A stretch of 64,000 bases of DNA from an uncultured Saprospiraceae bacterium (GCA_938041445.1 CALISO010000051.1:1-64000); one strand, 5' to 3'. Counted from the stretch's first letter, positions 30,408 through 41,387 are shown. Notes: generated by a model from the letters alone, not told the origin. Numbers and translations are program-made.

Positions 30408-31655
30408 ATGATACAATATCCCAAAAACATTGTCATTAGAAACATTGGAACCTTGTATGGCCTATCGCAAGAGCCTTATTCCTTCAAAAGGGGTAAGGCT
30501 CTCGCCGTTGTGCAATCTGCAAGCAATCAATATCTCTATATTAAAGACGGAAAGATTGCTAAATTCGGAAATGATGACTCCTGCCCTATCCAAGATGCCA
30601 AAGTGATAGATGCCGAGGGCGGTATCGTGATGCCTACCTATATTGATACCCATACACACATTGTCTTCGCCGCAAGTAGAGATGAAGAATTTGTGATGCG
30701 GATAGAGGGTGCTTCATATGAAGAAATCGCAAAAAATGGAGGTGGTATTCTCAACTCTGCCAAGAAACTCAGAGACACCGATCAAGCAGATCTCTATGCT
30801 TCTGCAAAAGCCCGCTTAGACCAAATGGTTCAGATGGGTACTGGAGCTGTTGAGATTAAAAGTGGCTACGGACTTTCTACAGAAAGCGAGATTAAAATGC
30901 TTGAAGTGATCAAAGAACTTAACCTTAATACGGATGTAGATATCAAGGCAACATTCTTAGGAGCTCACGCAATCCCTACCCCATACAAGGCTGATAGACA
31001 GCAATATATCAGTAAAATTATCAATGAAATGCTACCGCATATCGCCAAACATAGTCTCGCTGATTACTGTGATGTATTCTGTGATAAAGGATTCTATACA
31101 GTAGAAGAGACGGCACAGATTCTCACTGCAGCCGCTGAGTATGGCTTGAAACCAAAAATCCATGCAAACGAACTAGATGTCTCAGGTGGTGTGCAAGTAG
31201 GGATACAACATAGTGCTCTCTCTGTAGATCATCTAGAATGTACGACACCTGAGGAGTGGAAGGCATTAAGTGAATCCTCAACCATTCCTACTCTATTACC
31301 AGGTACATCATTCTTTTTGAAAATAGCTTACGGTGAAGCTCGTCAGATGATAGATTATGGTCTTGGACTTGTTCTAGCTAGTGATTTTAACCCAGGATCT
31401 ACTCCCGCAGGAAGTATGCACTTTATCCAATCACTCGGATGCATTTATATGCAAATGTTACCCAGTGAAACGTTCAACGCTACAACCTATAATGCCGCTG
31501 CTGCAATCGAAGTAGAAGATACCTTAGGACGTATTGATATAGGTATGCAAGCAAATGTTCAGATACTAAAATCTGTAACTAATATCAATCAGATTCCTTA
31601 CTATTATGGTAGTAACCCAACGGATGTCACAATCTTAAGAGGAAAGATTCAGTAA
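30408..31655 (+). CDS. hutI: Imidazolonepropionase
   Basis: 'MPTYIDTHTHIVFAASRDEEF', 'GTGAVEIKSGYGLSTESE', 'HANELDVSGGVQVG', 'ASDFNPGSTP'. ATG at 30408 preferred over TTG at 30384. Confidence 0.94.
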   Translation: MIQYPKNIVIRNIGTLYGLSQEPYSFKRGKALAVVQSASNQYLYIKDGKIAKFGNDDSCPIQDAKVIDAEGGIVMPTYIDTHTHIVFAASRDEEFVMRIEGASYEEIAKNGGGILNSAKKLRDTDQADLYASAKARLDQMVQMGTGAVEIKSGYGLSTESEIKMLEVIKELNLNTDVDIKATFLGAHAIPTPYKADRQQYISKIINEMLPHIAKHSLADYCDVFCDKGFYTVEETAQILTAAAEYGLKPKIHANELDVSGGVQVGIQHSALSVDHLECTTPEEWKALSESSTIPTLLPGTSFFLKIAYGEARQMIDYGLGLVLASDFNPGSTPAGSMHFIQSLGCIYMQMLPSETFNATTYNAAAAIEVEDTLGRIDIGMQANVQILKSVTNINQIPYYYGSNPTDVTILRGKIQ

Positions 31656-31660
31656 GAGAG

Positions 31661-32440
31661 TTATATCTCTACACTACCGGTATAGACTTTCTGAGCAGGA
31701 CCAATCAACGAGATATCCTTGAATACGTCTCCATCTTTCTCGCCAATCGTTACCGTGAGCAATCCTCCATTAGTCTGTAAGTTGATAGAGCTACCTGCGT
31801 CATAATATTGGCTCAACACAAGAGCAGCTGCGGTCACTCCAGTCCCACAGGCATCAGTCTCAGCTTCTACACCACGTTCATATGTACGGATACGATATTG
31901 ACTTCCAACCTTCTCAACAAAGTTGACATTAATTCCCGCCGCAGCAAATGCATCAGAATTCCTGATACCTCTACCCTGCTCAAAGACGTCATATTGCTCG
32001 ATATCTTGCACCATCCTCACATAATGCGGTGATCCTGTATTTAAGACAAAGTCATCTGCTTGTAGAGAAATACCATCTACATCGCTCATATTCAGTTTTA
32101 CGATCCCGTCTTTGGATATTTCTGCAGAATGCACACCATCTATGGCTTCAAATGTACATTTGGTATTGATCACGCCTAAGGCTTTTGCAAATGCCACAAT
32201 ACATCGACCACCATTACCACACATTGTACTTTCATTCCCATCAGCATTATAGTAGATCATTTTGAAGTCTTCAGTTCCTGATTGACATAATAAGATAAGA
32301 CCATCAGCTCCAATTCCATACCGTCTACTACAGAGAGAATTGACTAGCTTACTATCCAATCTGCCACCAAGATGATCATCCAGGTTATTAATCATAACAA
32401 AATCGTTACCACAACCATGATATTTGTCAAAATTCATCAT
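31661..32440 (-). CDS. dapF: Diaminopimelate epimerase
   Basis: 'FDKYHGCGNDFVMINN', 'GNESTMCGNGGRCI', 'TDACGTGVTAAA' catalytic Cys pair. Confidence 0.96.
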   Translation of the reverse strand: MMNFDKYHGCGNDFVMINNLDDHLGGRLDSKLVNSLCSRRYGIGADGLILLCQSGTEDFKMIYYNADGNESTMCGNGGRCIVAFAKALGVINTKCTFEAIDGVHSAEISKDGIVKLNMSDVDGISLQADDFVLNTGSPHYVRMVQDIEQYDVFEQGRGIRNSDAFAAAGINVNFVEKVGSQYRIRTYERGVEAETDACGTGVTAAALVLSQYYDAGSSINLQTNGGLLTVTIGEKDGDVFKDISLIGPAQKVYTGSVEI

Positions 32441-32554
32441 TATTAACTGTCACTTTATCAACATTTTACCTATTACAATAATGCATAATATGTAATTTTA
32501 TCTTAATTTTACCCTTCGTTAAGCAAATTAGTAGAATTTTTCTGTTCATAGATT

Positions 32555-33967
32555 ATGCAATCAACTATTTCGACATTTATCATCTGCATATTGACAAGTA
32601 TCATTACCATACTTGGCTATCACGCATTTATGTCCAATCATCAAGCTGAAGTATCAGCAGATAATTATTCATACGCGGTCAGTAATAATGATTTGAATCT
32701 TGGGGGTAACTTAAGAGAACACTTCTACTCCGCTAAGCCTAATGACTTTATCAATTCTGCTAAATCAAGTATACCAGCTGTGGTATCAATCTCCACAACA
32801 TCTGGCAACAAACCAAAAAGAGGTGGAAATTCTAATACTAGCGGTAGCGGAGTTATGATTAGCAGCAATGGCCATATTGTGACAAACCTCCACGTCATAG
32901 AAGGTGGCAACAAAATCAAGGTAATGGATAACGATGGGACTGAATATGTCGCAAAGCTTATCGGTAGTGATAAGTCAACGGACATCGCTGTTCTAAAAAT
33001 AGAAAAATCAAATGCACCCTACTTGATCTTTGGTAACTCTGATTCTATCCAAGTAGGAGAATGGGTACTAGCCGTTGGTAACCCATTCAAGTTGAATAGT
33101 ACAGTTACTGCTGGTATAGTCAGTGCAAAAGGAAGAGATATAGACTTTCTGTCTAGACAAGGGATTGAGTCTTTTATACAGACTGATGCCGCGATCAACC
33201 CTGGTAATAGCGGTGGAGCTCTAGTTAATACTAACCAAGAGCTTATAGGTATTAACACGGCTATTCTTAGTTCTAGCGGAAAATATGAAGGATTTTCTTT
33301 CGCAATTCCAAGTAACATCGTTCAGAAAATCACTAATGATATCTTAACGTATGGTGCTGTCCAAAGAGGCTGGATCGGACTAAATATTCTAGATATTGAC
33401 CCTGCCACACAAGACAGACTCAATCTCTCCAATAGTAATGGAGTACTCATCCACTTAGTAGAGAAAGAAAGTGCTGCTGCAGATGCTGGATTGAGAAAAG
33501 AAGATGTCATCACTCACATAGAACAAATAGGAATCTTATCAACTGCTACTTTCAATGAACAGATTGCCATCAGAAGACCAGGCGATCAGGCAATCATTCA
33601 TTATATCAGAGATGGTAGAGCTCAACAGGCTACAGTTACTCTAAGAAATCAACTCAATAGCACCGACTTCATTGCTGTCCGCAAAGATGCTGAGTTTGCT
33701 GATTTAGGGATGGAAGTACGAGACCTTGATCAAATAGAAGAAGCTAGACTAGGTAGAAACGGTGTCTATGTCGTTTCTATATCACATGGGACAAAAATTG
33801 CCAATACCAATATGGAGCCAGGCTATATCATCGAAACCTTCAATGGCAATCCGATTAACTCCGTTGATCAACTACTCTCACAACTCAAGTCAGCAAAAGG
33901 CAATGTGTTTCTAGAAGGGTTTTATGAAAAGTACCCTGGACAGTTTCCTTATGCGTTTGCTATGTAA
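32555..33967 (+). CDS. Do/DegP-like trypsin-like serine protease with PDZ domains
   Basis: 'GSGVMISSNGHIVTNLHVIEG', 'STDIAVLKIE', 'QTDAAINPGNSGGALVNTNQELIGINTAI'; C-terminal PDZ repeats. Confidence 0.95.
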   Translation: MQSTISTFIICILTSIITILGYHAFMSNHQAEVSADNYSYAVSNNDLNLGGNLREHFYSAKPNDFINSAKSSIPAVVSISTTSGNKPKRGGNSNTSGSGVMISSNGHIVTNLHVIEGGNKIKVMDNDGTEYVAKLIGSDKSTDIAVLKIEKSNAPYLIFGNSDSIQVGEWVLAVGNPFKLNSTVTAGIVSAKGRDIDFLSRQGIESFIQTDAAINPGNSGGALVNTNQELIGINTAILSSSGKYEGFSFAIPSNIVQKITNDILTYGAVQRGWIGLNILDIDPATQDRLNLSNSNGVLIHLVEKESAAADAGLRKEDVITHIEQIGILSTATFNEQIAIRRPGDQAIIHYIRDGRAQQATVTLRNQLNSTDFIAVRKDAEFADLGMEVRDLDQIEEARLGRNGVYVVSISHGTKIANTNMEPGYIIETFNGNPINSVDQLLSQLKSAKGNVFLEGFYEKYPGQFPYAFAM

Positions 33968-34121
33968 GCACTAGTTTTTTTTGAATTTATTTATTAAGAC
34001 GATGGAATATGATGCTGTGATCATTAAGGCCTACCGCTATGTATAATATTCCAGTAACTACAGAACTATAATGATCTCAACTACCAAAAACTTTATATAT
34101 TGGGGTAAATTAATTACGATT

Positions 34122-34616
34122 ATGAAATTTCAGCTGATTTTCTGCTTGCTCCTTGCTATTACGTTTATCTCGTGTGATGATGATGCCGATGCATCTATGG
34201 ATATGGAACAAGAAACTCTATTGACGGGTGTTGTGAGAGGTATCGACTTCACTTACGGTTCAGGAAGAGTCGTGGACTTTGGAAATGAGTTTGACGAGTA
34301 TACGATCCGTATAGACAATGCTGGGCCGATGGTTACTGACTCATGTACGACTAATTCAGATGATGCGTATATACGATTGGATGTTGATAGAAGTCTGGGG
34401 CTTGGTCAAAGGGATTTATTCTTTGACAATTCTACTGGAGATGGCATCACAGTTATATTCCACCATCCAGATATCTTCCAAAATTTAATCGTTAGCAGCG
34501 GTGGCTGGTATAATATTATATCAAAAACTGATGATGAAGTTGAGATAGAATTTGATATTGATGCAGGAGAAGACAATAATCTGAAAGGATCATGTATTGT
34601 CTACAGGTGCAACTAG
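34122..34616 (+). CDS. Hypothetical lipoprotein
   Basis: 'MKFQLIFCLLLAITFISCDDDADASM' lipobox; internal ATG at 34122 preferred. Confidence 0.6.
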   Translation: MKFQLIFCLLLAITFISCDDDADASMDMEQETLLTGVVRGIDFTYGSGRVVDFGNEFDEYTIRIDNAGPMVTDSCTTNSDDAYIRLDVDRSLGLGQRDLFFDNSTGDGITVIFHHPDIFQNLIVSSGGWYNIISKTDDEVEIEFDIDAGEDNNLKGSCIVYRCN

Positions 34617-34637
34617 TCTCAAAGGTCTATACTGCTG

Positions 34638-35915
34638 CTATACAGTAGGATAAATAGAATACTTAGACATCTTGGCTTCTACTTGCTTTCCAATGTCTGC
34701 AATCATAGAATCATTGTCTGAATTCTTCAAAACAGCGTCGACCCATTCTACAATCTGGACACAATCTGCCTCGACTAGTCCCCTACTTGTAATTGCTGGA
34801 CTGCCAATTCGGATACCACTTGTAACGAATGGTGACTTGTCATCAAATGGGACCATGTTTTTATTCACTGTGATATGAGCTCTACCAAGTGCAGCATCCG
34901 CCACCTTTCCTGAGATATCTAGGTTATGTCTAAGATCTAGTAACATCAAGTGATTAACTGTACCGCCACTGATAATCTTATAACCAAGATCAACAAAGGC
35001 ATCTGCCATTGCATCTGCATTAGCCTTTACTTGTTTTTGATATGTTGCAAATCCAGGAGACAGTGCTTCATTGAAGGCAACCGCCTTAGCTGCAATGATA
35101 TGCTCTAATGGACCACCTTGCATTCCTGGAAATACACCACTATTCAAGACACTAGACATCATAATCGGACTACCCTTTCGCGTTGTCCTTCCCCAAGGAT
35201 TCTCAAAATCTTTTCCCATCATAAAGACTCCACCTCTAGGACCTCTTAGCGTCTTGTGAGTTGTGGTACTTACTATATGACAGTGAGGTACTGGATCATT
35301 AAGAAGTCCGGTTGCAATCATCCCAGCTGGATGAGAGATATCTGCTAGTAATAGTGCACCTACAGAATCAGCTATTGCTCTGAATCTTATATAATCCCAA
35401 TCTTGAGAGTAAGCTGAAGCACCACAGATAATCAACTTAGGTTGACAGGCTTCTGCTTTAGCAGCTACCTTATCCATATCTATAAGGCCAGACTGTTCTT
35501 CGACACCGTAGAACTGAGCATCGTAGATTTTTCCCGAAAAATTGACACTCGATCCATGTGACAAGTGGCCACCGTGAGAGAGGTCAAATCCAAGTACAGT
35601 ATCTCCTGCTTGGAGTGTTGCTAAAAAAATAGCAGCATTGGCTTGTGCTCCTGAGTGTGGTTGCACATTGGCATACTCAGCTCCGAAGAGTTTCTTCAGT
35701 CGGTCTATCGCTATAGACTCTACTTTATCTACTACATCACATCCTCCATAATACCGCTTGCCAGGATAGCCCTCAGCATATTTATTAGTAAAGACATTCG
35801 CCATTGCATCGATTACCTCCTTACTTGCATAGTTTTCGGAAGCGATTAACTCTACACCATTAACTTGTCTAGTCGTCTCTGCTTGTATCAGCTGTTGGAT
35901 TTCAGTATCTCTCAT
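34638..35915 (-). CDS. glyA: Serine hydroxymethyltransferase
   Basis: '[15 protein letters not shown]', '[13 protein letters not shown]', '[14 protein letters not shown]' PLP-Lys motif. Confidence 0.97.
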   Translation of the reverse strand: MRDTEIQQLIQAETTRQVNGVELIASENYASKEVIDAMANVFTNKYAEGYPGKRYYGGCDVVDKVESIAIDRLKKLFGAEYANVQPHSGAQANAAIFLATLQAGDTVLGFDLSHGGHLSHGSSVNFSGKIYDAQFYGVEEQSGLIDMDKVAAKAEACQPKLIICGASAYSQDWDYIRFRAIADSVGALLLADISHPAGMIATGLLNDPVPHCHIVSTTTHKTLRGPRGGVFMMGKDFENPWGRTTRKGSPIMMSSVLNSGVFPGMQGGPLEHIIAAKAVAFNEALSPGFATYQKQVKANADAMADAFVDLGYKIISGGTVNHLMLLDLRHNLDISGKVADAALGRAHITVNKNMVPFDDKSPFVTSGIRIGSPAITSRGLVEADCVQIVEWVDAVLKNSDNDSMIADIGKQVEAKMSKYSIYPTV

Positions 35916-35977
35916 TAGTTGATTTAAAATATATAAGAATCAGATATACAAAAGTACTATAAAGTCGGCTTCTGCAT

Positions 35978-36002
35978 TCAGAATATTCTGAGAGAATTTC
36001 TC
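35978..36002. promoter_or_regulatory. Adjacent palindromes upstream of glyA
   Basis: TCAGAATATTCTGA (35978-35991, perfect) immediately followed by GAGAATTTCTC (35992-36002). Confidence 0.4.
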
Positions 36003-36022
36003 CAGAATGTAAGGCCAATAAA

Positions 36023-36055
36023 AAAGGGTCTGTTGGATGATCCAACAGACCCTTT
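36023..36055 (-). terminator. Intrinsic terminator of the mechanosensitive channel gene
   Basis: AAAGGGTCTGTTGGATGATCCAACAGACCCTTT with a T-run on the minus strand. Confidence 0.92.
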
Positions 36056-36106
36056 AAGTAGGTTTTTCATATTGTCGACAATGACAATTCTATTTTTCTA
36101 TAACGC

Positions 36107-37294
36107 TTAGAATTTATCTAAGAATTTACCCATTTGCTTGCTAGCAGCTTCTTTACCACCAAGTCCGAATGAAAGCGCAAATGCTACTGCAACTGCACCT
36201 AGCGTCAATCCGAATGCAAGGTTTACGATATCGTCTGCAAGACCCATATACTTAAGAGCCATCGCTACGAATAATCCAAGTGTTGCAAATCTTACGATAG
36301 ATGCCATCGCTGGAGAATCTCCTTTCTTGAAGTAATCGCTTGCCATTTGTGACAATTTGTTACCAATTAATAAGATGATACCACCAAATAATATCTGTCC
36401 TGACATCGCTAAGATTGTATCAAGAATTCCTGACAATTGAGTGAATTGTAACTTTTCTACTGCAGTCACCACACCAAAGAACATAATGAAGAAGTAAAGT
36501 AGTTTAGTAATGATGTCAGAGATATTTGCTCCGTTAGTGATACTTCCGATACCCATATCGTTAGCATACTTATCAACATTCAGATTCTTAAGTAACTCGC
36601 TTACGATACCTACTACGAACTTTCCTACGATGTAGAATACTCCTAGTACGATTGCAGCAGCTATAATATTAGGGATTGCGTCAAATAGTGAAGTCAACAT
36701 CTTCTTAGCAGGATCTGATACAGCCTTCATATCAAGTGTATCTAGTGCAATCAATAAGATTGGGAAGAAAATAATGACAAATACGATTTGCTTGATAAGT
36801 CCTGTAAGATCGAAATCTTTGCTAAGACCATACTTGTCAGTAAAGTGCTCAACAGAACCTGATATAAATCCAACTCCTTCTTTAGCAATATTTGCAAGAG
36901 TGTATCCAACGAAACCGATGATTCCAGCACCTATAATCTTAGGTAAGTAGCCTGTAATCTGGTTAAGCATATTTTGTAATGGCTCAAGTGCATCAGTGAT
37001 ACCCATCATATTTAACACAGCCATTAAGACTATTACTACGATTACGTAGTAGATAAGCTTACTTACTGCATTAGAAAGAGAGAATGAAGATGAACTCAAT
37101 CTAGAATCAACACCGCTTCTTCTCAACGCTTTTGCAATCAATCGTCTGATTACACCAGCAAGAAAAAGACCGATAATCAACACCAATAATGCTGTTAGTA
37201 CCTTAGGTAAAGCTCCTCCCATATTAGTCGAAAGAGAATCAGTAAGGTTATCTACCCATGGGATACGTGTTTGAAGGAATAATAAATTTGTCAT
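36107..37294 (-). CDS. Mechanosensitive ion channel family protein
   Basis: Multiple TM helices, 'GNKLSQMASDYFKKGDSPAMASIVRFATLGLFVAMALKYMGLADDIVNLAFGLTLGAVAVAFALSFGLGGKEAA'. Confidence 0.88.
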   Translation of the reverse strand: MTNLLFLQTRIPWVDNLTDSLSTNMGGALPKVLTALLVLIIGLFLAGVIRRLIAKALRRSGVDSRLSSSSFSLSNAVSKLIYYVIVVIVLMAVLNMMGITDALEPLQNMLNQITGYLPKIIGAGIIGFVGYTLANIAKEGVGFISGSVEHFTDKYGLSKDFDLTGLIKQIVFVIIFFPILLIALDTLDMKAVSDPAKKMLTSLFDAIPNIIAAAIVLGVFYIVGKFVVGIVSELLKNLNVDKYANDMGIGSITNGANISDIITKLLYFFIMFFGVVTAVEKLQFTQLSGILDTILAMSGQILFGGIILLIGNKLSQMASDYFKKGDSPAMASIVRFATLGLFVAMALKYMGLADDIVNLAFGLTLGAVAVAFALSFGLGGKEAASKQMGKFLDKF

Positions 37295-37408
37295 AAGTTA
37301 TTTTATAGTTTATATAATGGAAATGTTTAGTTAAGACTAAAATAATCGCTCAAGTCACCTCAAACAAGAAATAAAATTAACATTTTTTAACAAAAGCAGC
37401 TTTTGATG

Positions 37409-37711
37409 TTACGAAAAGGTGGAATTCCACTCTAGAACACCTCCTAGTAGGTTCCTGACTTTGGTAAACCCATGTTGTGCCATCATCTGCTTAGCCATAC
37501 CACTTCGTTTGCCTGATCTACAATGAATGACAATTTCTTCATCTTTCTTATCTGAATACTTTTCAAGATTCTCCATCAGAGTACCTAGAGGGATTAAATC
37601 TGCCCCGAGGTTAAATTCTTCGTATTCGTAGTCTTCTCGGACATCTATGAACACAAAGGACTCTTTAGCGTCCATCTTTTGCTTCAATTCTTGTACTGTG
37701 ATATCTTCCAT
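37409..37711 (-). CDS. Rhodanese-like domain protein
   Basis: 'FIDVREDYEYEEFNLGADLIPLG', 'IVIHCRSGKRSGMA' active-site loop. Confidence 0.92.
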   Translation of the reverse strand: MEDITVQELKQKMDAKESFVFIDVREDYEYEEFNLGADLIPLGTLMENLEKYSDKKDEEIVIHCRSGKRSGMAKQMMAQHGFTKVRNLLGGVLEWNSTFS

Positions 37712-37732
37712 TGTAATTGGGGAATATTAAGA

Positions 37733-38521
37733 TTATTGACAATTGTCTGATTTTGCTTGAGCAATAGTAAGAATCATAGTCTCACCCATATTGATCATTT
37801 GCCCAGGCACATATGCTGGCTCTTGGAGGACCACATAGGCACTATTCCTATCGGCAATGGGTCCTTCATCGATAACTTCACCGAGTTTAAGGTTGCTAGA
37901 TTCTAAGATAAACTTAGCCGCACCATAAGTTCCACACTGGAGATTAGGTATTTCAACTAATCCACCTTGTCTCTTACTAAGGACAAACTGGAGTTTACTA
38001 CCCTTCTTGATCTCTACTTCATCCTTTCTACCAGAGCCTGTGATAATTGGTCTTCCTTCGTACCACACTTCTAGGATGTGATCAGGCTCTCCAGGGTCAT
38101 ATTCATAGCCTTTTATTTCACTCTCGATATTGAGGTGAGTCAGTTCATTCTTCTTACTCTCGTAGTCTTGCCCGTACATCACACCTAATGAACCAGTCTT
38201 GAGAACATCTGCATTGTACTTAGTGATTGTCACATACACCTTTCTATTTTCTTTGACTTTAGCGTAAGCTGGAGGGTTCTGAGATACGACCTCTCCTCCT
38301 GGTCTACCTACGATATGGATACTATCACTTACTACGAGTTGAAATGTCTGATCATCTCCGACATCTTCTGCCTTCTCATAATCCATCCCAACAAAGTCAG
38401 GTAGCTCGAGCTTCTGGCCGTGATGTGTGTAGGTCTTGAGCCAAAATAATACTCCTAGAAACAACAAGGTCATTACCAATAATAGTAACAACATACTTCG
38501 TAAAAACTGCTTGAATGTCAC
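37733..38521 (-). CDS. PASTA-domain membrane protein
   Basis: N-terminal TM; repeated PASTA-like units 'LELPDFVGMDYEKAEDV', 'VVSQNPPAYAKVKENRKVYVTITK', 'VEIPNLQCGTYGAAKFILESSNLKLGEV'. Confidence 0.88.
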   Translation of the reverse strand: MTFKQFLRSMLLLLLVMTLLFLGVLFWLKTYTHHGQKLELPDFVGMDYEKAEDVGDDQTFQLVVSDSIHIVGRPGGEVVSQNPPAYAKVKENRKVYVTITKYNADVLKTGSLGVMYGQDYESKKNELTHLNIESEIKGYEYDPGEPDHILEVWYEGRPIITGSGRKDEVEIKKGSKLQFVLSKRQGGLVEIPNLQCGTYGAAKFILESSNLKLGEVIDEGPIADRNSAYVVLQEPAYVPGQMINMGETMILTIAQAKSDNCQ

Positions 38522-38532
38522 GTTTTGTTGGT

Positions 38533-41208
38533 TTAGTGAGTTGAGATTAGGGTTGACTCAGATTTCTGTTGCCCAAAGTTGAGTATTTTATCAATAAAAC
38601 TGAAAGGTTTGTAGTGATTAATGGCGCATTGGTGAAAGATACAAGTAGCTGGAGTTACTCCTGGCAAGCTATTTACTTCGATAATGATTGTTTCAACTCG
38701 ACCATCACTATAAATCCTTACAAATGCGTCAATTCTACAATACCCTTCGACTCCTAATAGTTCCGCTGCTTGTTGAAGTGTTTGCTTTACTTCAGCTGAA
38801 ATGCGGTTATATTGGGATTGGTCGCTGCCAAATCTTGCTGGAGTAATGTTCTGGCCCTGTCCAGCAAGGAATTTTTCTTCAAGACTCAGGATTTCGTCAC
38901 CAGCCAATACTTCTGATGGTTCAAATACTTCAATCTTTATCTTACCACCATCTTCTGCATGATATAGCATACCACCTGTCACTTCTAGAAAATCAGGAGC
39001 ACCATTATCATCAATCAAAGATTCAATCAGTACTTCTGACTTTTGAGGAAACTCTTCATTGTGGGCAAGTCCTAGTGCTGATCGTGCCGCTGCATCCAAT
39101 GCCTCTTCAGATCTAAATAATGCATTAAGGTATTGCTCCAACTGTGCCCTAGACTTAATCTTCACTACAGCACTACTGCATCCATCATCTACTGGCTTTG
39201 CGATGAAGGGATAGTTAAATTGATCTTCAATGAGTGTGTACCATTCATCATTATCTATATACTGAGATCGTTGATAGCGCAATTGATCGGCAACCATAAA
39301 TCCATGAGACTTGAGTAATTGCAATGTCTCATACTTGTCTATCGTAAGCGATGAGCTTTTTGGACCAGATCCGTTATATGGAATGCAATTTTCCTCTAAA
39401 AATGCTTGAATAGTACCATCCTCACCAGGACGACCGTGCAATGCAATAAATGCTAGATCGATGTGGTCAGCAATAGAGTTTGTAATATCAATAGGCGCTG
39501 TAATTGCAGAAGCATTACCATACTTGCTTAAGAGATGTTGTTGGTCTGTTCGCAAGGTCTTAGTGATAGTATGCGTCTCATAATTGGTAATCGAATCTCG
39601 GATATCGTCAGCATTATCCTTCAATAAAATATTGATAGGGATTTGATACAATTTATCTGTCGCCTTGCCATCTCCATATAGAAAAATCGGCACCACGGCA
39701 TACTTACCACTACTTGCAAGTTTCTCATAAATATTACGGCCACTTTCTACACTGATGTGTCTTTCAAATGAATAACCTCCAAGAATCACCCCTACTCTTT
39801 GCTTCTGTATGGCATTTGACTGAATAGAACCAATAGCAGCATCAAGTGTTGTCAGCATTGTTTTGTACCGGTTCAATGTGAGACTATACCTATCTCTTTC
39901 GGCAATACTGTTTCGGATAATAAATGTGATAAACCCAGAAGGATCAAGCCCCAACTCGGCAGCTTGGTGAAAGAAGAATGAGGATGGCAACATTCCAGAT
40001 GTTGTATTAGGATCGTTGAGAAGTACTCGACCATCCTTTGTAAAAAATCCATCAATTCTTGCATACACCTTAAACCCAAGCATCTTGTAGAGTGCAACGC
40101 ATTCTGATTGAATGAGCTTTATTTCAGCTTCAGCTAATTCGATAGGGGTTATTTTTCTGCTCCTACCAGGCATATATTTAGACTGATAGTCATATACTTC
40201 CTCCCCTTTCATGATCTGTGTTGGCGGTAAAGCAAAAGCTGTACCTGCTTCATCTACAGTCACTACACAGCTAAACTCCATTCCATCAATGAATGCTTCA
40301 CAGATAACAGTCTGCTCTGAGTCCACTGCCTTGATTGTGATATTTTCGGTGGCATTAGCCAATCTATTATGAAATACTGACGCTTGATGAACAAGCTCTC
40401 CATTTACATATGCAGGTAATCCTATATTAGATTTTGGATCTATTAATTCTTTAACCAAGCCCGTAATCTGTTCTTCAGTGAGTGCTTGCAAGTCATCTGT
40501 ATTGTACTCAACGGTAAAAAAGGCTTGTCCTACAGCTTGCTCGAATATGTTAGGATTGTCACTATTGATAATCGCTACGCCTATTGATGAACCTTGATGT
40601 GCTGGTCTGACGACAAATGGAAAACCTACTTTGGACTTGACCTCATGATAGTTCAATTGACCAGATTCAAAATCGTGTCGAGATATTTCCACAAATGGTG
40701 CTGTCTCAAATCGTGAAGTCTCCATCCAACGTTTCTGAAGTGCCTTGCTCATACCAACTGATGATCCGACAACATCACTTCCAGAATAAGGTATACTCAT
40801 ATAATCAAGCAACCCTTGAATCTCTCCATCTTCTCCAGATCGACCATGCAATGCAAGAAATGCGAAGTCGATTTTTTGTGATAATTCTGAGATTTCAATA
40901 CGCTTACCAATACTATTGATTGCCAATTGATATTCTGTATCACTGAGATTGAGTGATTCTATATAGATCTGATAATCTTGCTCAGTAGAAGGAATAGACT
41001 CTACAGGTGGGTAAAAGTCTCTAATCGTACCCTTGTACACATACTCCCAATCGAGTTCAATCAGCGTATTATACGAATCGACAAATATCAAGACTGGCTC
41101 AAAAAGTGCCTTGTCAAGGTTGTCATAAACTGTCCTTCCTCCTGCAAAAGAAATTTCTCTTTCTCTAGAAGGTCCACCAAATAATATCCCAACTTTAATC
41201 TTCGACAT
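38533..41208 (-). CDS. Tandem D-alanine--D-alanine ligase fusion (two Ddl/ATP-grasp modules)
   Basis: Module 1 'KVGILFGGPSREREISFAGG...LALHGRSGEDGEIQGLLDYMSIPYSGS'; module 2 'RVGVILGGYSFERHISVESG...IALHGRPGEDGTIQAFLEENCIPYNGSG...IIIEVNSLPGVTP'. Start set at the internal ATG (41208); the ORF extends to 41238. Confidence 0.92.
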   Translation of the reverse strand: MSKIKVGILFGGPSREREISFAGGRTVYDNLDKALFEPVLIFVDSYNTLIELDWEYVYKGTIRDFYPPVESIPSTEQDYQIYIESLNLSDTEYQLAINSIGKRIEISELSQKIDFAFLALHGRSGEDGEIQGLLDYMSIPYSGSDVVGSSVGMSKALQKRWMETSRFETAPFVEISRHDFESGQLNYHEVKSKVGFPFVVRPAHQGSSIGVAIINSDNPNIFEQAVGQAFFTVEYNTDDLQALTEEQITGLVKELIDPKSNIGLPAYVNGELVHQASVFHNRLANATENITIKAVDSEQTVICEAFIDGMEFSCVVTVDEAGTAFALPPTQIMKGEEVYDYQSKYMPGRSRKITPIELAEAEIKLIQSECVALYKMLGFKVYARIDGFFTKDGRVLLNDPNTTSGMLPSSFFFHQAAELGLDPSGFITFIIRNSIAERDRYSLTLNRYKTMLTTLDAAIGSIQSNAIQKQRVGVILGGYSFERHISVESGRNIYEKLASSGKYAVVPIFLYGDGKATDKLYQIPINILLKDNADDIRDSITNYETHTITKTLRTDQQHLLSKYGNASAITAPIDITNSIADHIDLAFIALHGRPGEDGTIQAFLEENCIPYNGSGPKSSSLTIDKYETLQLLKSHGFMVADQLRYQRSQYIDNDEWYTLIEDQFNYPFIAKPVDDGCSSAVVKIKSRAQLEQYLNALFRSEEALDAAARSALGLAHNEEFPQKSEVLIESLIDDNGAPDFLEVTGGMLYHAEDGGKIKIEVFEPSEVLAGDEILSLEEKFLAGQGQNITPARFGSDQSQYNRISAEVKQTLQQAAELLGVEGYCRIDAFVRIYSDGRVETIIIEVNSLPGVTPATCIFHQCAINHYKPFSFIDKILNFGQQKSESTLISTH

Positions 41209-41387
41209 ATTCCTGCTATAATCCCATAAAGATGGCACTTTCTTTCATATTAACCATAATATCAATATGTAATTTGCCAAGGTGATAAAATAACGTAATT
41301 GCTACTGTACTAAATACATCATATTTGCCAGAATAATTCTTAGAGACATTTAGCTCAACGTCAGGGCTAAGCCCAAATACAGACGAA

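Noticed and set aside
34003-34053. Inverted repeat TGGAATAT ... ATATTCCA upstream of the 34122 lipoprotein
   Set aside because: 8-bp arms separated by 35 nt in AT-rich sequence; chance cannot be excluded and there is no supporting context.
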